In this document: in pieces, positions 29,966 through 39,425 of the stretch | Layout of the letters: every line of letters begins with the position of its first letter | Numbering within the stretch: the stretch's first letter is position 1 | Assembly (NCBI GenBank): GCA_030068145.1 | Contig: JAPJBO010000073.1 | Coordinates: forward strand, 283,501-347,500 | DNA: 64,000 bases | Direction of reading: 5' to 3' | Origin: Diplonema papillatum | Lineage: Eukaryota; Euglenozoa; Diplonemea; Diplonemida; Diplonemidae | Made by a program: the position numbers and the translations under genes | Notes under the pieces: model-generated | Told to the model about the DNA's origin: nothing | What the model saw: only the letters and a program-made list of their open reading frames with translations | Databases searched by the model: none

Positions 29966-30958
29966 CGTTCCTGGACCAGGAGCGGCCTTTTTCTTCTTCT
30001 TCTTCCGGGCAGCAGGACACCTTGTCCAGGTGGGTAGCGTCACCTTCCCGATGCGAGCTGGTTGCCGGATGGATGCGGGCAACTGCACCTTTGTACCACC
30101 GACACCCTCTGGGTGCTTCCGGGTTACGCGCAATCGAGGGTTTGAAACACTGATGATTAATATCAAAAGCCCGCACCCACGCGGCGTTGACTGAGGCTGG
30201 TCTTTGTAAGGGCTGCCTTGATGTTACTTTGATCAAACTCACACTAAGCTGAAACTACCTCCGTTCTTTTACACTCGTTCTCTTCTCTACTCGGGGACCA
30301 GTTTACGGTCGGCCTTCTTGGTGCTGGTCGGGAGGCCTACCCTTGGCGGTGGCTCGCCTTGCCATCCAGCGAACTGGACTTTTCATGCTGTGTGCACGGT
30401 CTGGTCGCTGGGTGCGACCCAGTAGAGTTCTCGAAACTGTGTTGTCGTGGTTGTGCTGGTGCACACAAGAGAGAGAGGCGGATCATCTGTAGCTGGCACA
30501 TTTTCCTTTCTTCGTGCATCGGGTTTGGTGGAGATTGGCGGTGAATACCTTCACTGTTCGCGCGTGACCTTGGATAGCACACAATGGGTTCTTGGAGCGG
30601 GCGGAATTCGTCTTGCTTTAGCAGAGATTTGGCTCGGGCGTTGGTTGCCATTATTCAATTCTGTGATCCGGACACTCTCTGCGCTAGATTTCTTCAGATT
30701 GGATCAACTTACGGGTATCTGCCACCGGGCAACGACTGCCCGCCCCACTGAGTCAGGCAGAAGATCGCCCTCTTCGCTTTGCTCCGCTGGTAAAACGAGA
30801 GCACCGGCAGCAGCAGCAGAAGCAGCAGGCAAACAGGGCAAAGCGCACCCTCGTCTTATTTTCGCCTTCGTCAAGCCCATTCGGTTCTTCTCGGGGTTTT
30901 GCGTTTTCTGGCGATCCCGCCACGACGCGCGCACGGGCGCAGGGGATGTTTCACCACG
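29966..30958. other. no recognisable gene
   Basis: Contains gatcaaactcacactaagc (30231-30250, also 6567-6585) and a tcttttacactcgttctctt block of family W. No coding motif. Confidence 0.4.
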
Positions 30959-31906
30959 TTAGCATGTCCAGATGTGCAAGTGAGGATGGGCCATACCGGT
31001 GACGACGAACTGGTGGATTCCGCCGTAGGTGTCCGTTCCGAGGTCGGACTGCATGCTGACGAAGACGCGTCGCGGGTTCGCGTTGTCGGTGTTGGTCATC
31101 CGGGCAGTGACGGATACCCGGTATGTCTTCCCCTTCGAGATCGCGAGGGCATGCCGCGTCAAACGACCCTCGCCTTGCGCGTTTGCGACCATCTGCACCT
31201 CGCCTTGGTAAAAGTCGTTGCTGTTGATCAGGGTGTACGTCCACGCGTCGTTTTCGACGGTCCCGCCGCTCCAAGGGTAATAGGGAGTAGTCGGGTTTTC
31301 CGTTAACCTCCAAGACTTTTCTACGAGACGGAGTCCAGACCAAGCATCGGACGCTGTGTCGAGGGCCACCCGAAGGGTATAGAGGAAGTCGATTTCGACG
31401 CGGTAGTAGATGTACTCGGTGACTGCGTTGTACGTGCCGAGCCAGGCAATGACTTCGACGGTCTCCTCCGCGCTGAAAACGTAGCACGTGTTGAAGAGCT
31501 GCCAAGCGCCGGGGGCCGTGTTGATTGTGTACACGGGTGCCGGGAAGTACGACGGCGCTTGCGTCCCGCGGGCGGTGACCGCCATCGACACGTTCCTCGC
31601 GAAGTCGCACCTTATTCGCGCCACCGAGCAAAGCACTTCGCCAGCGGGCACCACCATCTCGCGGCCGGCCGTGATCGACGACTCGTTCACGCCGGCTGCG
31701 GACACCGACACGATCAGCTCCCCTCCGGCTGCCGGGGACACCATTGCGGTTGCCGCGGCCTGTGTGTTTGTGGTCCTAGAGTTCTCACTCACACGTGGTA
31801 GGGTCTCGGTGTGATCTACACAACACCCTGCATGAAAAAATATTGTTTGAGCGCGCCAGCGGAACTCACCAGCTTCGGTCAGTTTCGTGTAGTCCGCTGC
31901 CAACAT
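30959..31906 (-). CDS. beta-sandwich protein, carbohydrate-binding-module-like
   Basis: 315 codons from an ATG at 31904-31906 to the stop at 30959. From about residue 60 the sequence is beta-rich, with regularly spaced aromatic and Val/Thr strands. The C-terminal half resembles CBM4/9-type modules: a W-rich face (NDAWTYTLINSNDFYQGEVQMVAN), then ISKGKTYRVSVTARMTN, then RRVFVSMQSD. That arrangement binds glycans in many extracellular proteins. No signal peptide is visible. The first 13 codons (MLAADYTKLTEAG) belong to the dispersed family C and end at a GTGAGT donor-like site. A tttttcatgcag acceptor lies 42 bp away, exactly in phase. Either the ORF starts here, or these are the remains of an exon-intron junction and the true 5' exon with a signal peptide is missed. 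The fold call is tentative. Confidence 0.55.
   Translation of the reverse strand: MLAADYTKLTEAGEFRWRAQTIFFHAGCCVDHTETLPRVSENSRTTNTQAAATAMVSPAAGGELIVSVSAAGVNESSITAGREMVVPAGEVLCSVARIRCDFARNVSMAVTARGTQAPSYFPAPVYTINTAPGAWQLFNTCYVFSAEETVEVIAWLGTYNAVTEYIYYRVEIDFLYTLRVALDTASDAWSGLRLVEKSWRLTENPTTPYYPWSGGTVENDAWTYTLINSNDFYQGEVQMVANAQGEGRLTRHALAISKGKTYRVSVTARMTNTDNANPRRVFVSMQSDLGTDTYGGIHQFVVTGMAHPHLHIWTC
31851..31906 (-). repeat. dispersed repeat family C, copy 2
   Basis: gactacacgaaactgaccga, then agctg, then gtgagttccgct. It overlaps the 5' end of the CBM-like frame. Confidence 0.65.
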
Positions 31907-32044
31907 AGACGGCAAACAACATCACGATTTTGCGTAAGCTTGCTTTGGAAATTTTCGGTTGGTGTGGTCCAGTCAGCATCAACTAATGCCGGCGGAGAGG
32001 ATGCCAGTAGGCTAAAAAGATTAGTATGACGTTCTTTCTTTTTG

Positions 32045-32100
32045 TGTGCGCACTAGCGGAACTCACCTGTTTTGGTGAGTTTCATGTAGTACGCATGGCC
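32045..32100 (-). repeat. dispersed repeat family C, copy 3
   Basis: tactacatgaaactcaccaa, then aacag, then gtgagttccgctagtgcgca. It lies 190 bp upstream of copy 2 on the coding strand of the CBM-like gene. Confidence 0.7.
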
Positions 32101-33121
32101 GCTCCTGGTTGGTCGAGTGATGTATCAGTCGGTTGATTCCGCAAACGAGATTTCGACCCCTAAATAGGTGGAGCGGGGGGCACATTAACAACGGCAACCG
32201 CAAAGGGCATTGGAGAGTTGCATCGCAAAAAGCGGCGTGACCAACAGTACGGGGAGCTTGGCGAGTGCACAGCTTGTCTTGCTTCAATTCTCTTACATAA
32301 GCGCCAGCTTGGAAGGAAATGCTCAAAAATGGCTGCCAGACAAAGGACTGCGTAGTTTTGTTTTAGAGAGGAATTCGGTTCAGTACACTCATAAAGCCGT
32401 ACATTCAGTTCTACCACTTTTAAAGCCATAAATTCAGTTCTACCACTTTTAAAGCCGTAAAAATTCAGTGCTACCACTTTTAAAGCCGTAAATTCAGTTC
32501 TACCACTCTTTACCCAAAATTCAGTTCTGCCACTTCAGACGAAGTTGGCAGCGACGAAATGGAGACAACCGTTGTGTTTTCCGACCTGACTATCAGGCTG
32601 GCACTAGCCTGAGTCGTCTAACCCAGAGTCAGAGGGCCGCCAGAGGGCCGCCAGAGGGCCAGACGAGTGTCAGACTGATTCGTCACGCCGTCAGTCTGAC
32701 GGTCAGAGACACGATCCTACTGAACCACTGGCATATGCGCCTTGGTGGGGTCCACTGGGCCCAGCCTGGGGACGGAGATCAAATTCGGACCCCAAATTGA
32801 CTAAGTCCACTGCAGTACGTTGCAGAGAGATGAACTGATATGGGATGGACCAAGATGGACGAGGCACAACCAAAAGCAATCTGCGATGGAAGGGAAAACC
32901 TTAGAAGCATTTGCCAGTTCTCTCGAGTTGAAGCTTGAGAAACACCTGCTGGTAAACCCCCGATTTGTCCAAATGCGCAGAAGAACCCCTTCGAGGTCTG
33001 CGTGTTCAGATACTGACTTGGATAGTGCTGAATGCAGGCTGGATGAGGCGGGTCAGCTGCCCTCCTGGACGATGCCTGGTCTCCCTTGCCTGGTCTAATA
33101 TTTTGGTCATGAAGTGCAAGA
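32101..33121. other. intergenic with short tandem repeats
   Basis: 32383-32535 is an irregular ~30-bp tandem repeat (gttctaccacttttaaagcc, then gtaaattca; about five units). 32630-32665 repeats ccagagggccg three times. No gene is seen. Confidence 0.6.
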
Positions 33122-33490
33122 TCAGGTCAAGGTCGGCTTGGCCTTGAACTGCGCTGTGAGACGGCGCCTGGCCTGTCTCACTCTCTCGGGCAACCGATCC
33201 ACTTGCTGGATCTGGCGCATTGCTCCCGCCGCCTCCACCCTGGCGGGGGGGCCCTCGTTGCAAGTTGGCCGGGCATACTGGCTATTGTAGGGGGATTGCT
33301 TGTGCGCAAAACCGGGCTCTCGGGGTATCACTCCCGGGCGATTGAGGCCCGGCGCGCCGTGAGAGAGAGGGGGGGAAAAGGAAGAGGAGCGGGAATTCTC
33401 TTCTTCCGTCTCTGCGTGATCGAACTGCCTAGCAGGGGTGCTAGGACTCGGCAGCCCGAACGAGGGCTTCGCGCGCAGGGCATCCCGCAA
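33122..33490 (-). pseudogene. Gag-like remnant related to the DIRS element
   Basis: The end of this frame, QQVDRLPERVRQARRRLTAQF, parallels NRLPERQREARRRFATTY in the complete Gag at 14139-15026. The CCCH finger expected next is missing, and no RT or recombinase follows. The rest of the frame is Ser/Pro-rich with no motif. It is most likely a decayed fragment of a related element. Confidence 0.45.
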
Positions 33491-33535
33491 TGGTCTGGCG
33501 GGGCCACTGGCGCCGGGAGCGGGCTGTGGAGGTAG

Positions 33536-33796
33536 TCAGCTCGTGCAAGTCTTGCACGCGCTGACGTCGCAGCCCTCGCATTCCGAGCGAAGCTGACCCT
33601 TCGCCTTCCTCTTCCCACATATGCCGCAGGTGTAGCCGGCGGCGGCCTTCGTCGGGTTCACGAAGCCGTGGACGTGCTCCGCACCGTCCATCCGGACGTC
33701 GCTTCCCGCGGTAACCGGCCCGTCCCCTGCCGGCTCCGGCGTCTTCCTCTTCTTCTGCGCTGCCGCGTCCGCTGGCGGGGCCGCTTTGTTAAGCAT
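33536..33796 (-). CDS. small CxxC zinc-finger ORF
   Basis: 86 codons with a good ATG. The first half is Ala/Pro/Lys-rich with KKRK, a possible nuclear signal. The second half reads YTCGICGKRKAKGQ...SECEGCDVSACKTC. Three CxxC pairs and one further Cys fit a small treble-clef or PHD/RING-like zinc site. It lies 45 bp upstream (on the minus strand) of the Gag-like remnant and may be the N-terminal ORF of the same dead element. I do not recognise the family. Confidence 0.4.
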   Translation of the reverse strand: MLNKAAPPADAAAQKKRKTPEPAGDGPVTAGSDVRMDGAEHVHGFVNPTKAAAGYTCGICGKRKAKGQLRSECEGCDVSACKTCTS

Positions 33797-34110
33797 TGAG
33801 TTCCTTTAAGTACATGAACCACATGGATTAGCATGCACTGTTTAAGCAGCGGAACCGAAGGGATCCCAAGTGCGGTAACTACCCAACCACGTGTTGAACG
33901 GACGTGAGGTCATGCGGGTCTACCCCAACACGACAAATCACACAAACACAACAGGTCAAAAGTCCTGAGTGAGAAAGCAACACACGGTGGTGTAAGCGAA
34001 GAACAAATCAGACTGTGTTCGTATTGTATTTTGCCCCTCTACCTCTATATTTCCTACCTTCCATTCGGAGTCAAAGCAGCCACGTCGAGTATTTCCTGTT
34101 GCCTCGAAGG
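33797..34110 (-). repeat. dispersed repeat family H, copy 1
   Basis: Reverse-complement match to 43569-43730, 56335-56520 and 60238-60365: cacgtgttgaacggacgtga, ggtcatgcgggtctac, then a gcttacaccaccgtgtgttg counterpart. 33810-33838 (atgaaccacatggattagca) also recurs at 62132-62160. Confidence 0.8.
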
Positions 34111-34284
34111 CCGGCACGATTCTTCGGGGGATTGGTTTACGTTTCATTTGATGAATACGTCACCGCTCGAGACTGGATCATGAACTGATCACGACGGAGG
34201 GGAATGCGTCCAAGGAAGAGGCAGGTGGTCCTTTCCTTTCGTTCGTGCGGTTTTCCCGTGCGTTCCCTCGTGTTTCTTTGGGAC

Positions 34285-34975
34285 TGCTGGGGCAGACTAA
34301 CCCCGTCCCTGTCTCTCCCAGGGAGCCACCCCGAATCTAGCCTGGCCCACCTGACGGTGGAGGCCCGCACCCTTTGACTTGTTTTGATGTGTTCTCGAAG
34401 TTGTCAGGGCGGTAGCGATGACAGGGAGAACACATATTGGTGGGTTGGGAGAGGCCCTGGGACTGCTAAGGCGTGACAACCCCCGCCCCTGTCTCTCCCA
34501 GGGAGTCACCTGAATCTAGTCTGGCCCACCTGACGGTGGAGGCCCGCACCCTTTGACTTGTTTTGATGTGTTCTCGAAATCGTCAGCGCGGTAACGATGA
34601 CAGCGAGAACACATATAGATGGGTTGGGAGAGGCCCTGGGACTGCTAAGGCGTGACAACCCCCGCCCCTGTCTCTCCCAGGGAGTCACCTGAATCTAGTC
34701 TGGCCCACCTGACGGTGGAGGCCCGCACCCTTTGACTTGTTTTGATGTGTTCTCGAAATCGTCAGCGCGGTAACGATGACAGCGAGAACACATATAGATG
34801 GGTTGGGAGAGGCCCTGGAGAGGCACTGCTAAGGCGTGACAACCCAGCCCCTGTCCCTCCCAGGGAGCCACCCCGAAACTAGCCTGCCCACCTGACGGTG
34901 GGGGCCCACCTGACGGTGGGGGCCCACCTGACGGTGGAGGCCCACACCCTCTGATTTGATTTGCCACACCCTTTG
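34285..34975. repeat. ~180-bp tandem repeat, about four copies
   Basis: Units start near 34322, 34502, 34681 and 34864, each with ctgacggtggaggcccgcac, ctttgacttgttttgatgtg and gggttgggagaggccctgg. Related short segments occur at 22860-23000 and 36945-36975. Confidence 0.92.
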
Positions 34976-35122
34976 ACTTGTTTTATGTATTCTCTCTCTC
35001 TCTCTGAACTTCTTACCTCGGGCTTTTTTCGGACCGGCCGCGTTGCTGCCCTCAAACCTCGCCCTCGTGTGCTTGCTAACAAGAAAGATAAACGGCAAAC
35101 CAAGCTAGACCACTAGACTGCA

Positions 35123-36334
35123 CTACTTGTGCCACGAAAGATACAAATCCCGATACCATACCGCATAAAGAACATGAGTTTGCAAATTAAAACCGCCCGA
35201 ACAGTACAGTTTTTCGGGAGGGGAGTTGCTGTGTGCTCCTGCGGTCTTTGTGTTTTTTCCGTACTTGACCAACAGGTTCACCCCCCGCACGCCAAGTCCG
35301 CCCTTCGGTATAAGTTCGTCCAGAACTTCACTCACTTCGTTCACGAAGTTCTTGATCCCTCTCTCTCTCTCGCCGCCTTGGACCCACCCGATTCCGGCCG
35401 CGCGGGCGGCGCAAAAGTAGAAGCATACGTGGGCGTCCGCGGTCACCCGCCACAACGTGGCGTTGGGCTGGTCGGGATAGGCCAGCAGGTCCGGATCGGT
35501 GTCAGCGCCCTCCTGCGACGTGTACATGGTGAACCCTGTCGTAATCCGCAGGGTCGCGCCCGAGCCCGCCACGCTCTCGGGCACGAGAACCGCGTACGGG
35601 CTGAACGCCGGCGTCGAGCCCCTGTAGTCGCTCCCCTTCCCGACGATCCACGCCCCGGACGCGAGGTTTGCCGGCCAGTCGGTCACCTCGAAGTTCAGCG
35701 CCGCGCCGGTGAATTTCACGCCGACGAACGCGCTCGTGCTCGGGAGGCAGGCCGCGGCCGGCTTCGGGTCGCGCGCCGCGATCGAGAAGACGTGGAGGCT
35801 GTGCGGCTTCGCGAACGCCGCAACGTCCTCCGGCTCCGTCGGAGCGAACGTCAGCGTCGGCGCTGCCGCCAAGCTTCCCAAGATTGGGACGGTGGTGGCG
35901 ATCACGACTCCGTCGACCATAAACCGGACGGACCCTGCAGACCATTCGATCGCCAGCTCCATCCCCGTCAACGTCGGGTCCGCAGCCGCCCACCCGCTTC
36001 CGGTGAATGCGGAGACTTCCTCCCTCGTCGAGGAGAGGGTGCGTGTCACGGACGCGTGGAATAGGGCTTCATTCGGGCTGTACCACAGCGCGATGTCGTG
36101 CAGCTCGCCGGTCGCGGCCGTGTCGTCTCTGAACAGGCTGATCCCTGACGCAATCCCGATGCACGGGTCGGCGGTCACGAAGGCCGAGGCCGTCCCGAAG
36201 AGGAAGCTCGACGCCGTCGACACTTCGCCGGACGCGTACCCCTCGGCGAACGCCTTCACCGAAGACGCGGCCCCCGCCGCCCCCGGCAGCTGGCTGAGGG
36301 AGGCCAGAAAAAGCCACGCCCATGTTGCGCCCAT
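35123..36334 (-). CDS. secreted LamG/ConA-like beta-sandwich protein
   Basis: 403 codons from an ATG at 36332-36334 in a gagaaaATGG context. A clear signal peptide (MGATWAWLFLASLSQLPGAAGA) predicts entry to the secretory pathway. The next 180 residues look like a concanavalin A/laminin-G-type domain. There are strands with ELHDIALWYSP and ALFHASVTRTL, then GMELAIEWSAGSVRFMVDGVVIATT, the typical 'RFMVDGV' strand of such lectin folds. A second beta-rich segment (CLPSTSAFVGVKFTGAALNFEV) follows. The last 90 residues contain a few Cys and a short charged helix. A pyrimidine-rich acceptor (tttttctctcggcag) lies about 29 bases before the ATG on the coding strand, so a 5' UTR intron is possible. Ligand unknown. 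Confidence 0.6.
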   Translation of the reverse strand: MGATWAWLFLASLSQLPGAAGAASSVKAFAEGYASGEVSTASSFLFGTASAFVTADPCIGIASGISLFRDDTAATGELHDIALWYSPNEALFHASVTRTLSSTREEVSAFTGSGWAAADPTLTGMELAIEWSAGSVRFMVDGVVIATTVPILGSLAAAPTLTFAPTEPEDVAAFAKPHSLHVFSIAARDPKPAAACLPSTSAFVGVKFTGAALNFEVTDWPANLASGAWIVGKGSDYRGSTPAFSPYAVLVPESVAGSGATLRITTGFTMYTSQEGADTDPDLLAYPDQPNATLWRVTADAHVCFYFCAARAAGIGWVQGGERERGIKNFVNEVSEVLDELIPKGGLGVRGVNLLVKYGKNTKTAGAHSNSPPEKLYCSGGFNLQTHVLYAVWYRDLYLSWHK

Positions 36335-36429
36335 TTTCTCTATCTTTCCGCCCGCTGCGCTGCCGAGAGAAAAAGACGAAGTAAACCTTGCAGAATACAG
36401 TTTGACCAAAGCAGTTATTCTAAAGCACC

Positions 36430-36690
36430 TTTTGCGCCGCGCTTACGTAGTAGTAGTTTAAACTTGATATTATGCAGCAACAAGCTGTGTAGCAGTCGTC
36501 GTCTCATCCCCGCAGATGTGGGAGCGAGCAGTGTTTGCATCCAAACGATTCGAGCGCGGCGGCGGCTAGACACAGTTTTATAAAAGCCGTTTTTCTAAAG
36601 CACCTTTTCGCCGCGTTTACGTGGTAGTGGTGTGAACTTGCTACTATGCAGCAGCAATCTGTGTAGCCGTTGTCGTCTCATCCCCGCAGA
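36430..36690. repeat. two tandem ~170-bp copies containing family F
   Basis: 36430-36560 and 36590-36720 share ttctaaagcacctttt, gaacttg-atgcagca and cgtctcatccccgcagatgt. The second copy runs into the palindrome. Confidence 0.8.
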
Positions 36691-36748
36691 TGTGGGAGCA
36701 AAACGGGGCAGTGTTTGCATCCAAACACTGCTCCGTTTTGCTCCCACA
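36691..36748. repeat. 27-bp inverted repeat with 4-base loop
   Basis: Left arm tgtgggagcaaaacggggca plus gtgtttg; loop catc; the right arm is its reverse complement with a single difference (a G.U in RNA). The neighbouring upstream copy has only the left arm. Confidence 0.95.
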
Positions 36749-37316
36749 CCATACCCGGATCAGCCCGGACCACACCCGGACCATACCTGGATCACCTCAG
36801 ACCAACCCGGACTGGGCCCGGTTCAAGGTCAAATGGCCCAGTGGGCTCTCCACAACGCCCTAAATCTTCGAATTTATACTCGAAAAAAGCTACAGAAAAT
36901 CATAATAGGAGCTGTGACGACTGAGGCGAAGCGGTTCTTGGAGAAGATCACACACAAGTCAACGGGTGTGGCACGTGACCGCGGAAGCAGAAGCTGCGCC
37001 GGGAACCGAGGCAACGAGGTCCCCCGCGTGTAGGAGTCCGTGTCCGTCGGCCGGCACCCGTGGGCTCTGGGCAGGGGAGATATTGGACCAGGAATGGTGG
37101 ATTCTGGACCAGGAGGTGCATTCCAAGGACGATAAAATAAACTGATGCAGCCTGAATAAAATACAATAAAAAGAATACAATAATAAAATACTCTTCCTCC
37201 TTGGTGCATTCCGGACCAGGTTGGGCCAGAATCCACCCTCTGAACCGCAGAAGTTGCAATAAGGGCCAGGGAGGTGTATTACGGACCACAAAGGCGAATT
37301 CTGGATCATGCATCCA
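36749..37316. other. no recognisable gene
   Basis: Degenerate ggaccacacccggaccatac repeats at 36765-36830 and inverted tggaccagg/cctggtcca-like motifs at 37085-37240. No coding motif. Confidence 0.4.
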
Positions 37317-37475
37317 AGCGTCCGCCTCACGCGCCGGTTCGCAGGCGCGCGGCAGACGTGAGTGTTTCAGGTCAAAAGCGTCCGCCTCGCGCGCCGGTTC
37401 GCAGGCGCGCGGCCGCACATGTGAGTGTTTCAGAAAGTCGAAAGCGTCCGCCTCGCGCGCCGGTTCGTCGTCGTT
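37317..37475. repeat. ~60-bp GC-rich tandem repeat, three copies
   Basis: Units read gcgtccgcctcgcgcgccgg, ttcgcaggcgcgcgg, then gtgagtgtttcag. Confidence 0.85.
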
Positions 37476-38289
37476 GTGCGCGTGCGCGCAGCGCGGATGA
37501 GGCCCCTGTTTGCGAACTTGCAGTGCTCCTTCTCGGCTACTCGCGTTCTCCGCTTCTGCGTGCCTGCCAGCGCAAACGAGGAAGCGAAGATTCCGGTTCC
37601 TTTTCGGATTACGAACTTGTCAGGCAATGTTAACACCGCCATTTGAGATTATCGAGGCGAGGTCATGCCAGATTAGTTAGCTATGTCACTAGAGCGGAGT
37701 GCTGCTCCGATTCAGAATGTGATTGACTCACTCTAGTGATTAGCGTTCTTGCCTTGTGAATACCAGTCTCTTTAATTTGCCAGTCTTTGATTTTCATTTC
37801 ATGCGTGGTTGACCATCATATTACCAACAGGAGAGGTAGTGATCCTTCCGTCCTCATGGAGCTCTAGAGCTTCCAGGAGGGGAGGACCCCCTTTCCTATA
37901 TTGGGCATGACCCCTTTTCCCGAACTGGGGGGGTCGGCGACGCGCGTCCCTCCCCTCTCCTTTCCCCCTCCCTCTCGCGCCCCCTACAGTTGCCTGTAGA
38001 GAGAGAGGAGAGAGAGGAGAGAGAGGAGAGAGCAGCGCGCGAGAGTCACTTGGCAACAGCTCGCCCACCTGATAGCCTTGCTCCTGAGCACAACACCTCC
38101 ATCTCCAATCTTCTCCGCGCCGGGAAGCTCCGGCACCGGCCCAGAGCTCAACCTTTTTTCAAAGGGAGCCAAGGGCCAGAACAGGAACTTTTACGCGAAA
38201 AGAAATGGCGAGGGGGTGAGGGCCTGAAACCGGGGGCAGTGCTGACACTACCCTGAGAGCCCCCAACGACTTTGCAAGGGACCCCCCCC
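37476..38289. other. no recognisable gene
   Basis: (GAGA)n purine tract at 37999-38032. Otherwise nothing convincing. Confidence 0.45.
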
Positions 38290-38516
38290 CCCCCCCTTCT
38301 ACAGTGCAGTTGCCTTGGAGGCTGGGTGGTCGAATTCTCTAAGGTGAAATGGTCAAAATTCCCTGGCAAAAGTGGGCCCACAAAAAATTTTCAAAGTGTG
38401 GTTTTTTGGGTATTTGGGCCAAAAAAAAATTTTTTTTTTCTGACCACCCACCGTGGTGACCACCTTAGAGAGTGACAGGTAGCGTCCCCCCTCCACAGTG
38501 AAAATAGCCTGTATAT
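38290..38516. repeat. dispersed repeat family M, copy 1
   Basis: Matches 48705-48929 over about 220 bp (acagtgcagttgccttggag ... cactttg ... ccgtggtgaccaccttagag ... acagtgaaaatagcct). It is bounded by C16 on the left and G13 on the right; the second copy is bounded by C9 and G9. It is MITE-sized, but its ends are direct (ctacagtg / tccacagtg), not inverted. Confidence 0.85.
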
Positions 38517-38534
38517 AGGGGGGGGGGGGGTTTG

Positions 38535-38775
38535 CAAGAACGTGCTTGGAATGGATATGTGCTCAACACCGCACTGGTCCCGTCTGCGCCGTGTTTCGGT
38601 CCTTTAAGCCACGGACACATAAGGCGGACCATCATCAGCGTGGAACCTGAGTGTCTGCAGACAGGACTGCGGTGTGAGTCTGGTTTGTCAGGCGGCTGTT
38701 CGTAGCTCGTCACAGCCAGGACCACCCGTGCTACTAGAGCACAGGCGAATCCGTCACGGGGAGAAGGCCCCTACA
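38535..38775 (+). repeat. dispersed repeat family G, copy 2
   Basis: gcaagaacgtgcttggaatg through the ctacaatagag end. Near identical to 44465-44720. About 240 bp, non-coding. Confidence 0.85.
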
Positions 38776-39425
38776 ATAGAGTCCTGTTTGGCGCCACCAG
38801 GTGGCCGGGCACCCCCCCACCCTTTTTTCCGGGGACCCCCTTAAACGCGCTCTTTCGCGATGGATCTTTCCACTCCGTCCTCAGTTCGTCTGTGAGGCCT
38901 GAAATTTGACGTGCAAAACACAGGCTGAAACCGGGAAAATCTGCCCTTTCGTGGTTTTCTTGGTGCCGTTTTTTCGAAATTCTCTTAAGTACGTTTCCCA
39001 GCGGATTTGCCTGAAAAACAGTTTTTGGGGGGTATTGGCATTTTGGGGAAAGCACATGGTAAATCGGCCCAATCGGCCCGAATTTTCACTTTTTGGGCCA
39101 ATTTTCCAGATTTTGGCTGATTTTTGAGTGCATTGCAGGAATCTTGGTTTTCGGGGAAACTGACTTTGCCCAAAAGTTGCCAAGTACATTTCCCTGCCAA
39201 AAAAGTGCAGGAAAACATTTTGGTGGGGAATGACCTTTTTTTCCGCAAAAGTGGGGTTCGATTTCGAAAACGAGGAGAACGGATTCATCTGGAGGAAACG
39301 GAGTACCCACTCGGCACCGGGGGGTCTGGCAAACACCCCAAAAACAGCCCCCAAAACGACCCCCCCCCCCCCAAAAGGGGGGTGCAACGTGCAACGGGGG
39401 CAACGTCCCTTACTGCGCACCCTGG
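38776..39425. other. no recognisable gene
   Basis: Overlapping low-quality open frames only. A C-run lies at 39361-39372, near the left end of the next element. Confidence 0.4.
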
